DNA of 23,231 nt from Candidatus Mnemosynella bozhongmuii (GTDB lineage Archaea > Halobacteriota > Archaeoglobi > Mnemosynellales > Mnemosynellaceae). A model generated the notes under the pieces. It was not told the origin of the DNA. It saw only the letters and a program-made list of their open reading frames with translations, and made no database searches. The position numbers and the translations under genes are program-made. The DNA is taken from NCBI GenBank assembly GCA_014361165.1, contig JACIWD010000143.1, forward strand, positions 1-23,231. The letters are read 5' to 3'. This document shows positions 6,545-14,651 of the stretch, piece after piece (the stretch's first letter is position 1; every line of letters begins with the position of its first letter).

Positions 6545-7327
6545 ATGGATGAAAATTTGATAAAATCTCTGGCTCTCGAGCTTCTGAAGGCAGAGGATGA
6601 GGCAAAACCCGTTGAGCCTCTGAGCGAGAGATATCCCGAAATTACAGTTGAGGATGCATACAGAATTCAGCTCGAGATAGTGAGAAGAAAGGTGGAGAGG
6701 GGAGAGAGAATCATAGGAAAGAAGATTGGATTGACAAGCAAGGCAATGATGGAGATGCTCAATGTCGATCAGCCCGATTACGGGCATATAACTGACAGGA
6801 TGCTTGTCATAGAGAACGATCCGGTTGACACATCCAGACTCATCGCTCCCAAGGTTGAAGCTGAGATTGCCTTTCTGCTGAAGGAAGACCTCGAAGGACC
6901 AGGAGTTACTCCGGCGAGAGTTCTTCAGGCAACAGAAGGGGTCTTTCCGGCTCTCGAGATAATAGATTCGAGAATAAAGGACTGGAGAATAAAGATTTTC
7001 GACACTGTTGCTGATAACGCTGGAATTGGAAGACTGGTTCTCGGAAGCAGAATGACAAGGATTGACAATCTCGATCTGAGATTGGTTGGTCTTGTTATGA
7101 GGAAAAATGGAGAGATTGTTGCCACCGCAGCAGGAGCCTCAGTTCTCGGAAATCCGGCTGATTCGGTCGCGTGGCTTGCAAACAAGCTCTCGGAATTTGG
7201 AGTTTCGCTGAAAAAAGGCGAAATAATTCTTTCAGGCTCACTGATCCGGGCTTTCGACGTCAGACCGGGAGATTCCGTGGTTGCCGAGTTTGACAGGCTT
7301 GGATCGGTCTCGGCAAGATTTGTTTGA
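6545..7327 (+). CDS. 2-oxopent-4-enoate hydratase / 4-oxalocrotonate decarboxylase family enzyme
   Basis: This 260-residue enzyme belongs to the MhpD/DmpE/DmpH branch of the fumarylacetoacetase-fold superfamily, which hydrates or decarboxylates unsaturated 2-oxoacids in meta-cleavage pathways. Visible signatures are GKKIGLTSKAMMEML (58-72) followed by PDYGHITD, the metal ligands in PKVEAEIAFLL (E105 and E107) with a third Glu near 138, then IIDSRIKDWRIKIFDTVADNA and the C-terminal GEIILSGSLIRAF. Length and motif order match DmpE/DmpH closely; the two activities cannot be told apart by eye. No ring-cleavage dioxygenase or aldolase accompanies it. Its neighbour ten bases downstream is ilvC, so its substrate may be an unsaturated or branched 2-oxoacid rather than an aromatic product. 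That link is inference. Confidence 0.85.
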   Translation: MDENLIKSLALELLKAEDEAKPVEPLSERYPEITVEDAYRIQLEIVRRKVERGERIIGKKIGLTSKAMMEMLNVDQPDYGHITDRMLVIENDPVDTSRLIAPKVEAEIAFLLKEDLEGPGVTPARVLQATEGVFPALEIIDSRIKDWRIKIFDTVADNAGIGRLVLGSRMTRIDNLDLRLVGLVMRKNGEIVATAAGASVLGNPADSVAWLANKLSEFGVSLKKGEIILSGSLIRAFDVRPGDSVVAEFDRLGSVSARFV

Positions 7328-7337
7328 GGTGATGAAG

Positions 7338-8324
7338 ATGGCGAAGATATATTATGATGGTGATGCAGATGTTTCCGTTCTCAACGGAAAGGTGGTGGCA
7401 GTTCTTGGATACGGTTCTCAGGGAATGGCGCAGGCGAACAATCTCAGGGATAGCGGAGTTAACGTGATCATAGGTTTGAGAAAGGGGAAGTCATGGGAAA
7501 GAGCGGAAAAAGATGGATTTGAAGTGATGAGCATTTCGGAAGCGGTGAAAAGAGGGGACATCATTCTTGTGTTGCTTCCAGATGAGGTTCAGAAGGAGGT
7601 CTTTGAAAAGGAAATAGAGCCGAACCTCTCGCCAGGAAAGCTTCTTTGCTGGGCACATGCCTTCAATGTTCATTATGGGTTCATTCAACCACCGGAGTTC
7701 GTGGATGTCATTCTGATTGCTCCGAAAGCACCGGGCAAGAGATTCAGGGAGGAATTTAAGAGAGGATTTGGAGTTCCGGGACTCCTTGCCGTTCATCAGG
7801 ACTACACCGGAGAGGCAAAGAAGATAGCTCTCGCTCTCTCAAAGGCCATGGGTCTCACAAGAGTCGGAGTCATAGAGACAACATTCAAAGAGGAGGTTGA
7901 GACCGATCTCATAGGAGAGCAGGTTGTTCTCTGTGGAGGTGTCTCGGAGCTCATAAAGATGGGATTCCAGCTCCTTGTTGAAGCGGGATATCAGCCAGAG
8001 GTCGCATACTTCGAGTGTCTGAACGAGCTCAAGCTTATCGTGGACCTCATTTACGAGGGAGGTCTTGAGAAGATGTGGAACGATGTCTCCGATACCGCTG
8101 AATACGGAGGTCTCACAAGAGGTCCGAGAATTCTGAACAATGAGCAGACATGGCAGGCAATGTGGGAGATTGTTGAAGAGGTTCAGTCGGGAGAGTTCGC
8201 AAGAGAGTGGGCTCTTGAGAATCTTGCCGGAAGACCGGTGCTGAAAAGATTGAGAGAAAAAGAAAGGGAGCTTCTGATAGAGCAGGTTGGAAAGAAGCTC
8301 AGAGCTGCATGGCAAAAAGAGTGA
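7338..8324 (+). CDS. ilvC: Ketol-acid reductoisomerase
   Basis: This 328-residue class I KARI converts 2-acetolactate or 2-aceto-2-hydroxybutyrate to the dihydroxyacid precursors of valine, leucine and isoleucine, using NAD(P)H and Mg2+. Catalytic residues fall at canonical positions: H107 in WAHAFNVHYG, D190 and E194 in EEVETDLIGEQ, E226 and E230 in YFECLNELKL. The dinucleotide loop is GYGSQG at 24-29, and the following GLRKGKSW resembles NADPH-preferring enzymes. I chose ATG 7338 because GAGGTG lies six bases upstream and family proteins begin MAKIYYD; ATG 7332 would abut that site. No ilvB, ilvN, ilvD or leu gene is adjacent, which is unusual for an operon copy but common in archaea with scattered pathways. 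Confidence 0.96.
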   Translation: MAKIYYDGDADVSVLNGKVVAVLGYGSQGMAQANNLRDSGVNVIIGLRKGKSWERAEKDGFEVMSISEAVKRGDIILVLLPDEVQKEVFEKEIEPNLSPGKLLCWAHAFNVHYGFIQPPEFVDVILIAPKAPGKRFREEFKRGFGVPGLLAVHQDYTGEAKKIALALSKAMGLTRVGVIETTFKEEVETDLIGEQVVLCGGVSELIKMGFQLLVEAGYQPEVAYFECLNELKLIVDLIYEGGLEKMWNDVSDTAEYGGLTRGPRILNNEQTWQAMWEIVEEVQSGEFAREWALENLAGRPVLKRLREKERELLIEQVGKKLRAAWQKE

Positions 8325-8340
8325 GGGGTCAGAGCCCCTC
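8323..8340. terminator. Hairpin at convergent stop codons of ilvC and FAD dehydrogenase
   Basis: GAGGGG (8323-8328) and CCCCTC (8335-8340) form a 6-bp GC stem with a 6-nt loop. The structure takes in bases of both convergent stop codons. It could form in both transcripts and mark 3' ends, but no T-tract follows, so classic archaeal termination is not shown. Confidence 0.35.
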
Positions 8341-10212
8341 CATCCACTCTCCTCTCTTTTCTCTTGGTTCTCCGTATGGATTTCCGAAGTTCTTTACATT
8401 TTCAACAATTCTTCTGTGAGCGGATGGTCCGAGACCTCTTGAACTCAGCTCGGCCTTCAGAGCTCTGATGATATCAACCACGGGAACCTTTCCGGGGCAT
8501 TTTGTGATGCAGTAATCGCATGTGTTGCAGGTGAAGACAATGTCTCTGAGCTCCTCGGATATTTCGAGAAGTCCCTCTTCAAGTGCTCTGGCAAGCTGAA
8601 CCCTCCCTCTTGGACTTATTGTCTGCCATTTCCACTCATCAAAGCTGGGACATTTTATCTCGCACATGGAGCATCTGTTGCAGAGAAGAGTCTCTCTCCA
8701 CAGCTCGTCGAGATGCTTGAAGCCTCTTCCGTTCCTCTTCTTGGTCTCAGTAATCTTCTCAAGCCATATCTTTCTCGTCTCGTCTATTCTCGAGAGATCA
8801 GCAGTATCTCCCCATGGTTTTCCGTTTCCTGGATTGAAGAGGTTCTTCGGGTCAAAAGTCTTCTTAAGCTCCCTCATCAGACCCATCACTTCTTCTCCGC
8901 TTTCAATCGCTATGAACTTCCTTCTGAGAATTCCAACTCCATGCTCTGATGAGATCGTTCCTCCGAGAGGAATCACGATCTCCTTGTAGAGTATTTCAAG
9001 TGCTTTCAGAAAAGCTTCAAACTGCTCCGGATCGGTCTCATCTATCAGGAAATCCGGATGGATGTTTCCATCTCCGACATGACCGACGAATGAAATCTTG
9101 ATCTTTCCGTTCAATCTCTTCGGAATCTCCATGATTTTCTTGAGAGCTTCCGGGATTTTATCCACGGGAACGCTCAAATCTTCTGCAATTACATTCAGCG
9201 GAGACTGGAGGAGGTGAACCGGATAGGTTGCCTTCCTTGCCATCCAGATCTTCTCTCTCTCCTCTTCCGTTTCAGCTATCCTCCAGGCAAATGGATCTGC
9301 TTTTTTCGCTGCCTCAAAGCAGATTTCAAGCTCTCTCTGAACCTGCTCCTCAACATTTCCGTCAACCTGAATGAGGATCGCAGCCTCAGCTCTCTCGACT
9401 TCTGGAAGATCAAGACCTGTGTAGCGGGCACCATCTCTGAGTGTTGGAGCATCCATGAGCTCCATGCAGTTCGGAATCACACCCGAGGACTTTATGTTCA
9501 CAATTGCCTTTCCAGCTTTTTCAATGTCGTCAAAGAAGAAAATTGCAGCCCTGTAGTATCTCGATTTCGGAATGACCTTCAAAGTCGCTTTTGTGATGAT
9601 TCCGAGAGTCCCTTCAGAACCGCAGAAGAGATGCACGAAGTCATACTGGGAGGATGACTTCAGAGTGTTTGCTCCTACCTCTATGACCTCACCATTAGCA
9701 ACAACAGCCTCAATCTTCAGCACGTAATCCATTGTCTTCCCGTATTTCACAGCCTGAATTCCTGCTGCATTTGCTCCGATCATCCCTCCTATGGTTGCGG
9801 CACTGCTCGAACTCGGATCAGGCGGGAAGAAATATCCGTAAGGAGCGAGAAACTCATTCAGATCATCGCACACAACTCCGGCCTCAACCTCAACGGTCTG
9901 ATTCGCAATGTTAAATGAGAGAATTCTGTTCATCTTTCTCATGTCTATCACTATTCCTCCATGGGTCGGAACAGCACCTCCGCAGAGAGATGTTCCGGAG
10001 CCTCTTGGCGTTATCGGAATATCGTTCTCATACGCTATCTTCACAATCTTCGAAACCTCTTCTGTGCTCTCCGGTCTCACGATGACATCCGGATAGCTCT
10101 GAAAGATTGTTGCATCCCGGGAGTAAACGTAGATGGATGGCTCATCAACTCTTATGTCATCCTCTCCGACTATCTCCTTAAGCTTCTCAATTATCTCCTC
10201 GTTCAAACCCAT
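8329..10212 (-). CDS. GlcD-type FAD dehydrogenase with C-terminal 2x[4Fe-4S] ferredoxin domain
   Basis: This 627-residue flavoenzyme likely oxidises a D-2-hydroxyacid (lactate, glycolate or 2-hydroxyglutarate). Residues about 37-215 form the PCMH-type FAD domain (VRPESTEEVSKIVKIA, TPRGSGTSLCGGA, PPDPSSSSAATIGGMIGANA). About 220-470 is the FAD-oxidase C-terminal domain, with GHVGDGNIHPDF and SSEHGVGILRRKF. The tail has two [4Fe-4S] motifs, C511/514/517/521 and C562/565/568/572. The protein stops just after NPYGEPREKRGEW, where GlpC/HdrD-like proteins continue into CCG cysteine-rich domains; those are absent. I chose ATG 10212, with GAGGTGA four bases upstream inside the end of the AOR gene; this suggests translational coupling. 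Last gene of the ADH-AOR operon. Electrons probably go to a ferredoxin, quinone or Hdr-like partner; the acceptor is unknown. Confidence 0.85.
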   Translation of the reverse strand: MGLNEEIIEKLKEIVGEDDIRVDEPSIYVYSRDATIFQSYPDVIVRPESTEEVSKIVKIAYENDIPITPRGSGTSLCGGAVPTHGGIVIDMRKMNRILSFNIANQTVEVEAGVVCDDLNEFLAPYGYFFPPDPSSSSAATIGGMIGANAAGIQAVKYGKTMDYVLKIEAVVANGEVIEVGANTLKSSSQYDFVHLFCGSEGTLGIITKATLKVIPKSRYYRAAIFFFDDIEKAGKAIVNIKSSGVIPNCMELMDAPTLRDGARYTGLDLPEVERAEAAILIQVDGNVEEQVQRELEICFEAAKKADPFAWRIAETEEEREKIWMARKATYPVHLLQSPLNVIAEDLSVPVDKIPEALKKIMEIPKRLNGKIKISFVGHVGDGNIHPDFLIDETDPEQFEAFLKALEILYKEIVIPLGGTISSEHGVGILRRKFIAIESGEEVMGLMRELKKTFDPKNLFNPGNGKPWGDTADLSRIDETRKIWLEKITETKKRNGRGFKHLDELWRETLLCNRCSMCEIKCPSFDEWKWQTISPRGRVQLARALEEGLLEISEELRDIVFTCNTCDYCITKCPGKVPVVDIIRALKAELSSRGLGPSAHRRIVENVKNFGNPYGEPREKRGEWMEGL

Positions 10213-10216
10213 AAGC

Positions 10217-12007
10217 TCACCTCTTTGGAATTCCTTTCTCATCCCATCCTCTCAGGGAATAGTATTCTGAGAGCATTTTCTCAAACTTCTCTCTCTCAAC
10301 AATCTCTCCAGAAGACGCACCTCTTCCGAGAGGCTCTCTGAAAAATCTCTCCGGAAGAGTGTCGCTTTCTCTGCTCACTCCGCACTTCACATTGAACTCC
10401 CTCACCCTGTCATTTATTCTGGCTCCGAGCTCCTTGAAGCCCGCCATGTCAATCTCAATTCCTGTGATGCTCTCATACGCCTCTTTCAGCTCGTTCCACA
10501 GAACAGGTCCAACAGTCGGGAGGCACCAGAAGTTGCACATCAGCAAAGAGCTCGTCAGGGCATAGAAGTCCTCAAGCTCCTTAACAATCTCTGCCTGATC
10601 ATAAGAGAGACGATCAACAGACTTCTGCGGATCAAAGGGATGCTTTCCTGTAAGATTTGGTCTGTACACCATGTGCCTGAGGTGGCAAGCTCCTCTCGAT
10701 GAGACAGCATAGGCAAGAGCCATTCCTTTAAGAGCTCTCGGATCATACGCAGCGGGTTCAAGTCCCTTAACATGGATGACCGCTCTTCTGGCATCCTCTC
10801 CAAGCTTTATGGATGCTCTGTAAGAGCCCTCGGCAAGAATATCGCCGAAGCCCTCCCTCTTTGAAATCATCTCTATCAGCCTGAGCATTCCCTCTGAATC
10901 TCCGAAGGTAACTCTGAAGCCAACATCATCCTCTTTGAGAACTCCTCTCTCCATAAGATACATCACCATTGCAATTGTATTTCCCGCGGTCATTGTATCT
11001 ATTCCAAATCTGTCGCAGAGCTCGTTACCCTTTATCACCGCCTCAGCATCCTCAACACCGCAGAGAGATCCGAGTGCATAGAGAGTCTCATACTCGGGTC
11101 CTTCAACCTCTGTGCCTGCGAATCTGCCGGAGTCAATCACAGAGTATTTTCCGCATGCCGTCGGGCAGGCGTAGCATGTTGTCCTCCTTTTGAAGTACTT
11201 CTTTTTCAGTGTTTCAGCGCTGAGAGCCTCCAGGTTCTCAAGAGCTCCATCCTTCCAGTAATTCGTTGGGAGAGCTCCCGCATTGTGGGAAACCGCAAGG
11301 ATGTTCGGAGTGCCAAACTCGCTCATGGCTCTGTGAACCTCTTTGCTCCTCTCAACCACCTCTTCCTTCAGTCTCTCCAGCCTCTCCTCATCAGCAATCT
11401 CAATTTCCTTCTCGCCTCTCACCGCGATTGCCTTGAGGTTCTTTGAGCCCATAACTGCTCCAGCACCGGTTCTTCCGAGCTGCCTCCCTTTTCTGTGAGC
11501 AACATTTGCAAATCTCACGAGATTCTCTCCGGCTATCCCTATGGTCAGAACCTCGCATTTTCCGAGCTCCTTTTTGAGTGCATCCTCTGTTTCCCATGCA
11601 TCCATGCCCCAGAGGTGAGATGCATCTCTGATCTCAACTCCTCCCTCATGAACCCAGAGATAAACAGGTTTCTTGGCCTTTCCCGTGATTATGATTCCAT
11701 CGTATCCGGTTTTCTTGAGTTCTGGTGCAAAAAATCCTCCGCAGTAGGATTCTCCAAAGATTCCTGTTAGAGGGGATTTGAAAAAGGCTCCAAATCTCGA
11801 AGATCCGGGAAATCCTGTTCCGCTAAACGGTCCTGTGGCAATGATGAATGGATTTTCCGGCGAAAACGGATCTAAATCAGGGGAAAGAGGAAGAAGAAAT
11901 CTGGATGCGAGATCTTTGCCGCCGATGACCTCAGAAGGGAGCTCCTCCTCGCTGCTCTCCCTTCTCGAAAGATCCACTCTGAGAATTCTGCCCCAGTTCC
12001 CCCTCAT
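10217..12007 (-). CDS. aor: Tungsten-containing aldehyde:ferredoxin oxidoreductase
   Basis: This 596-residue enzyme oxidises aldehydes to carboxylic acids, reducing ferredoxin at a tungstopterin plus [4Fe-4S] centre. The N-terminal AOR domain shows ATGPFSGTGFPGSSRFG, YDGIIITGKAKKPVYLW and NVAHRKGRQLGRTGAGAVMGSKNLKAIAV. The cluster cysteines C278/C281/C285 are in CYACPTACG, and the fourth is most likely C491 in LLMCNFWC. E307 (EGPEYET) and H442 (GACHLRH) sit at the spacing of the Pyrococcus AOR active-site Glu and His. Length fits the family. It begins four bases after the stop of the iron alcohol dehydrogenase and ends four bases before the FAD dehydrogenase, so the three are one operon. An alcohol-to-aldehyde-to-acid sequence is the natural reading; the actual aldehyde is unknown. 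Confidence 0.93.
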   Translation of the reverse strand: MRGNWGRILRVDLSRRESSEEELPSEVIGGKDLASRFLLPLSPDLDPFSPENPFIIATGPFSGTGFPGSSRFGAFFKSPLTGIFGESYCGGFFAPELKKTGYDGIIITGKAKKPVYLWVHEGGVEIRDASHLWGMDAWETEDALKKELGKCEVLTIGIAGENLVRFANVAHRKGRQLGRTGAGAVMGSKNLKAIAVRGEKEIEIADEERLERLKEEVVERSKEVHRAMSEFGTPNILAVSHNAGALPTNYWKDGALENLEALSAETLKKKYFKRRTTCYACPTACGKYSVIDSGRFAGTEVEGPEYETLYALGSLCGVEDAEAVIKGNELCDRFGIDTMTAGNTIAMVMYLMERGVLKEDDVGFRVTFGDSEGMLRLIEMISKREGFGDILAEGSYRASIKLGEDARRAVIHVKGLEPAAYDPRALKGMALAYAVSSRGACHLRHMVYRPNLTGKHPFDPQKSVDRLSYDQAEIVKELEDFYALTSSLLMCNFWCLPTVGPVLWNELKEAYESITGIEIDMAGFKELGARINDRVREFNVKCGVSRESDTLPERFFREPLGRGASSGEIVEREKFEKMLSEYYSLRGWDEKGIPKR

Positions 12008-12011
12008 ACAA

Positions 12012-13259
12012 TCACCAGAAGCTCAGGGAATTTCTGAAAATTTCCTCAAGGTCCTTCTCGCTCGGATATCTGCATGCAGCTGAGAGAAGCCTCGTTTGCT
12101 GAGAGGCCTTCTTCACAAACTCCGGAATGTCGCTCTCATCAAAATACTCGCTTATACCATTCGGAAATCCAATGTCGTAGTACAGCCTCACGAGTGCATT
12201 GTAAACGAGCTCTCCTGCCTCGTATTTTGATGCACCTTCTGTATTCTCTCCGAGAAGCTCCGCAACCCTGAGATGCTTCTCCGGATAGATCGGAGCTGTG
12301 AACAGAGCAGTTCCGGGGAAGCAGAGTCCCACCGCAATTCCATGCGGAAGATGCCTCTCATAGGGGAAGGAGTATGATATCGCATGGTTTATGTGCACTC
12401 CGGCATTTCCAAAGGCAACCGCAGCGAGAAATGCAGCAAGAGACATTCCGCTTCTCGCCTCAATATCATTCGGCTTTGCAACAGCTCTTCTGAAGTATTT
12501 CCCTATCAGCTCTATTGCTCTCTCCGCAAAAACATCTGTCACGGGGTTGCATCCAACATAAACAGGCCTCTCTTCCGGAGTCCTGGGCATCGGTCTTGCA
12601 TTGTATGCAACCGCGGTGTAGGCTTCGAAGGCATGGCTCAGGGCATCAACTCCGGTTGCCACCGTGACAGATGGGGGCATCGTAACGGTATTGAGAGGAT
12701 CAACAACAGCAAGAGCCGGCATCATGTTCGGAGCTCCAAATCCTATCTTTATTCCCTTCTCCGGTATTGCAAAGGATGCCATCGGAGTTGTCTCAGCTCC
12801 TGTTCCGGCTGTGGTTGGAACGCAGATAACAGGCTTTATCGGTCCCGGAGGAATCGGCTTTCCTTTACCGAATGGCTTTCCTATGTAATCGAAAAAGTCT
12901 GCCGGATGTGTCAGATAAAGGGAGGTTGCCTTTGCAACATCCATTGCACTTCCGCCACCAACCCCGACAAAGGCATCAACATCTAGGCTCGAGGCAACCT
13001 CGAGAGCATCATTCACTCTCTGGTATGACGGCTCGGGCTCAACTTTATCGTAAACCTCTACGGAAATTCCTTCCTGTTCGATGTATCCCTTAATCTTCTT
13101 CGGAATATCTGTATTTCTGTTAAGGTTCTCATCTGTCACCAGCAGAACGCTTTTAATTCCCATTCTCTTCAGATCATTTCCAATTTCTCTCGAAACTCCC
13201 ACTCCGAACTTCATCGGAGACATTCTGACAGAATATGCATAATCATTTGGCATCTCCAT
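12012..13259 (-). CDS. Iron alcohol dehydrogenase, hydroxyacid-oxoacid transhydrogenase (HOT)-like
   Basis: This 415-residue group III iron alcohol dehydrogenase has the nucleotide loop GVGGGSAMDVAKA (99-111), PTTAGTGAETT, and the metal ligands D205, H209, H292 and H306. Several blocks recall animal/bacterial HOT (ADHFE1) more than typical alcohol dehydrogenases: THPADFFDYIGKPFGKGKPI, RPVYVGCNPVTDVFAERAIE with KYFRRAVAKPNDIEARS, and FGNAGVHINHAISY before LPHGIAVGL. HOT transfers hydride between 4-hydroxybutyrate and 2-oxoglutarate without net cofactor change, yielding succinic semialdehyde and D-2-hydroxyglutarate. The HOT call is from remembered motif similarity and needs phylogeny; a general alcohol or lactaldehyde dehydrogenase is the alternative. 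ATG 13259 has GGAGGT seven bases upstream. It is the first gene of the operon with AOR and the FAD dehydrogenase. Confidence 0.85.
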   Translation of the reverse strand: MEMPNDYAYSVRMSPMKFGVGVSREIGNDLKRMGIKSVLLVTDENLNRNTDIPKKIKGYIEQEGISVEVYDKVEPEPSYQRVNDALEVASSLDVDAFVGVGGGSAMDVAKATSLYLTHPADFFDYIGKPFGKGKPIPPGPIKPVICVPTTAGTGAETTPMASFAIPEKGIKIGFGAPNMMPALAVVDPLNTVTMPPSVTVATGVDALSHAFEAYTAVAYNARPMPRTPEERPVYVGCNPVTDVFAERAIELIGKYFRRAVAKPNDIEARSGMSLAAFLAAVAFGNAGVHINHAISYSFPYERHLPHGIAVGLCFPGTALFTAPIYPEKHLRVAELLGENTEGASKYEAGELVYNALVRLYYDIGFPNGISEYFDESDIPEFVKKASQQTRLLSAACRYPSEKDLEEIFRNSLSFW

Positions 13260-13305
13260 TTTCGAAACCTCCAGTTAAGTTTCAGAGTTCTGTTGAACCT
13301 GCGAG

Positions 13306-13314
13306 TTAATAAAC
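13306..13314 (-). promoter_or_regulatory. TATA box for the ADH-AOR-FAD dehydrogenase operon
   Basis: The minus strand reads GTTTATTAA, predicting a start near 13286 and a leader of about 27 nt that contains the GGAGGT site. The A/T-rich 161-bp gap to korD also holds an AAATATATT element at 13363-13371 that could serve either strand. Confidence 0.4.
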
Positions 13315-13388
13315 TTTAGTGATTTTTCTGATACTAATAATTCATATTTTCTAAAAAGCACCAAATATATTCGTTTTTTTAATTGAAA

Positions 13389-13401
13389 ATCCTTATATAT
13401 G
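13389..13401 (+). promoter_or_regulatory. TATA box for the kor-suc operon
   Basis: ATCCTTATATATG is a strong archaeal TATA element. The predicted start, about 25 bp downstream, falls on or beside the ATGATG at 13421-13426, so the operon mRNA is probably leaderless or nearly so. Confidence 0.6.
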
Positions 13402-13420
13402 GCGGAAAACTGGGAAAGGG

Positions 13421-13600
13421 ATGATGATAGTGGTGGATCACTCGCTCTGCAAGAAATGCGGGATATGTGTTGAAATCTGCCCGAAAGGCGCCCTTCATCT
13501 CAACTCCGAACTTCGGGTTGACTCTGAAAGATGCGTTTCGTGTGGCCTGTGTGAAATTTACTGCCCGGATTTCGCTCTGGAGGTCGTTCAGGATGGTTGA
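13421..13600 (+). CDS. korD: 2-oxoglutarate:ferredoxin oxidoreductase delta (ferredoxin) subunit
   Basis: This small gene (59 residues) encodes a 2x[4Fe-4S] ferredoxin-like subunit. Two complete motifs are visible, CKKCGICVEICP (10-21) and CVSCGLCEIYCP (38-49), separated by a short beta turn as in bacterial-type ferredoxins. It would carry electrons from the KorAB catalytic core to free ferredoxin. It is the first gene of an operon in the order D-A-B-C, as in many methanogens and Archaeoglobus-type archaea. The start is ATG 13421 or ATG 13424; a G-rich GGGAAAGGG lies directly upstream, but the promoter position suggests leaderless initiation. Its last eight bases overlap the start of korA, so translation is coupled. 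Confidence 0.92.
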   Translation: MMIVVDHSLCKKCGICVEICPKGALHLNSELRVDSERCVSCGLCEIYCPDFALEVVQDG

Positions 13601-14651
13601 ACTTCTTCAGGGAAACGAAGCATGCGTTAAAGGGGCTCTTGCTGCTAACTGCAGATTTTATGCCGGATATCCGATCACCCCATCTTCTGAAATCGCTGAG
13701 ATGATGGCGGTTGAGCTTCCGAAGAGAGGTGGAGTCTTCATTCAGATGGAGGATGAGATAGGGAGCATTGCCGCTGTCATAGGTGCCGCTCTGACCGGAG
13801 CGAGAGCCATGACCGCAACAAGCGGTCCCGGATTGAGCCTTATGGCCGAGAACATAGGATACGCCATCATGACAGAGGCTCCCTGCGTCATCGTGGATGT
13901 CCAGAGAGTTGGGCCGAGCACCGGACATGCAACGAGACCATCTCAGGGAGATCTCATGATGGCAAGATGGGGAACTCACGGAGATCACAGAATAGTTGTT
14001 CTCTCTCCCTCTTCAGTCTCTGACATGTTCTGGCTAACGGTCAGGGCATTCCAGTTTGCGGAGATGCTCAGAACTCCGGTAATTCTTCTCGCCGACGAAA
14101 TTGTGGGCCACATGAGGACTGATGTTGAGCTTCCCGAAGAGGTTGAGGAGCTTGAACTCTCAGATATTGAAGATGTTCCGGAGTTTCATCCGATTGGAGG
14201 GAAGAAAAGGCATCACTACACAGGTCTCATTCATGATGATGACGGATTTCCCACAAACGATCCGGAGGTCATAGAGAGGCAGCTGAGAAGACTTATTCGA
14301 AAAATTGAGAGGCACAGGGATAAAATCACGATTTTCGAGACTCATGAGGTTGATGATGCCGAAATCGTGATTCTCTCCTATGGTTGCGTTGCATACTCCT
14401 CCTTGAAGGCCATGAAAATGGCAAGAGAGGAGGGAATTAAGTGCGGTGCAATAGTTGTGAAGACTCTCTGGCCATTCCCGTATGAGCTTGCTGAAGGAGA
14501 CTTCACGCTGATCGTTCCCGAAATGAACTCGGGACTTCTCGCAGAGGATCTGAAAAAAGTGAATGAAAATGTCGTATCCGTGACGAAGATGAATGGGGAG
14601 ATCATCTATCCTCATGAGATTCTTGAAGCCATCAGGAGGGTCAGAAGTTGA
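13593..14651 (+). CDS. korA: 2-oxoglutarate:ferredoxin oxidoreductase alpha subunit
   Basis: This 352-residue subunit holds the pyrimidine-binding and domain II parts of the TPP-dependent oxidoreductase. The N-terminal GNEACVKGALAANCRFYAGYPITPSSEIAE, with Q-x-E-D-E shortly after (QMEDEIGSIAA), and TSGPGLSLMAENIGYA are typical of KorA, which starts with a G-N-E-A motif unlike pyruvate-specific PorA. A GPSTGHATRPSQGDLM segment follows, and the C-terminal half carries the transketolase-C-like fold (YGCVAYSSLKAMKMAREEG, KTLWPFP). I chose ATG 13593, which overlaps the korD stop by eight bases; a frame open further upstream would run through korD. The product with KorB, C and D converts 2-oxoglutarate plus CoA to succinyl-CoA, CO2 and reduced ferredoxin. 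Other 2-oxoacids cannot be ruled out from sequence. Confidence 0.9.
   Translation: MVELLQGNEACVKGALAANCRFYAGYPITPSSEIAEMMAVELPKRGGVFIQMEDEIGSIAAVIGAALTGARAMTATSGPGLSLMAENIGYAIMTEAPCVIVDVQRVGPSTGHATRPSQGDLMMARWGTHGDHRIVVLSPSSVSDMFWLTVRAFQFAEMLRTPVILLADEIVGHMRTDVELPEEVEELELSDIEDVPEFHPIGGKKRHHYTGLIHDDDGFPTNDPEVIERQLRRLIRKIERHRDKITIFETHEVDDAEIVILSYGCVAYSSLKAMKMAREEGIKCGAIVVKTLWPFPYELAEGDFTLIVPEMNSGLLAEDLKKVNENVVSVTKMNGEIIYPHEILEAIRRVRS

Noticed and set aside
12384..12986. Plus-strand open frame of 200 codons inside the iron alcohol dehydrogenase
   Set aside because: Antisense shadow with Cys/Ser/Arg-rich composition unlike the neighbouring proteins.
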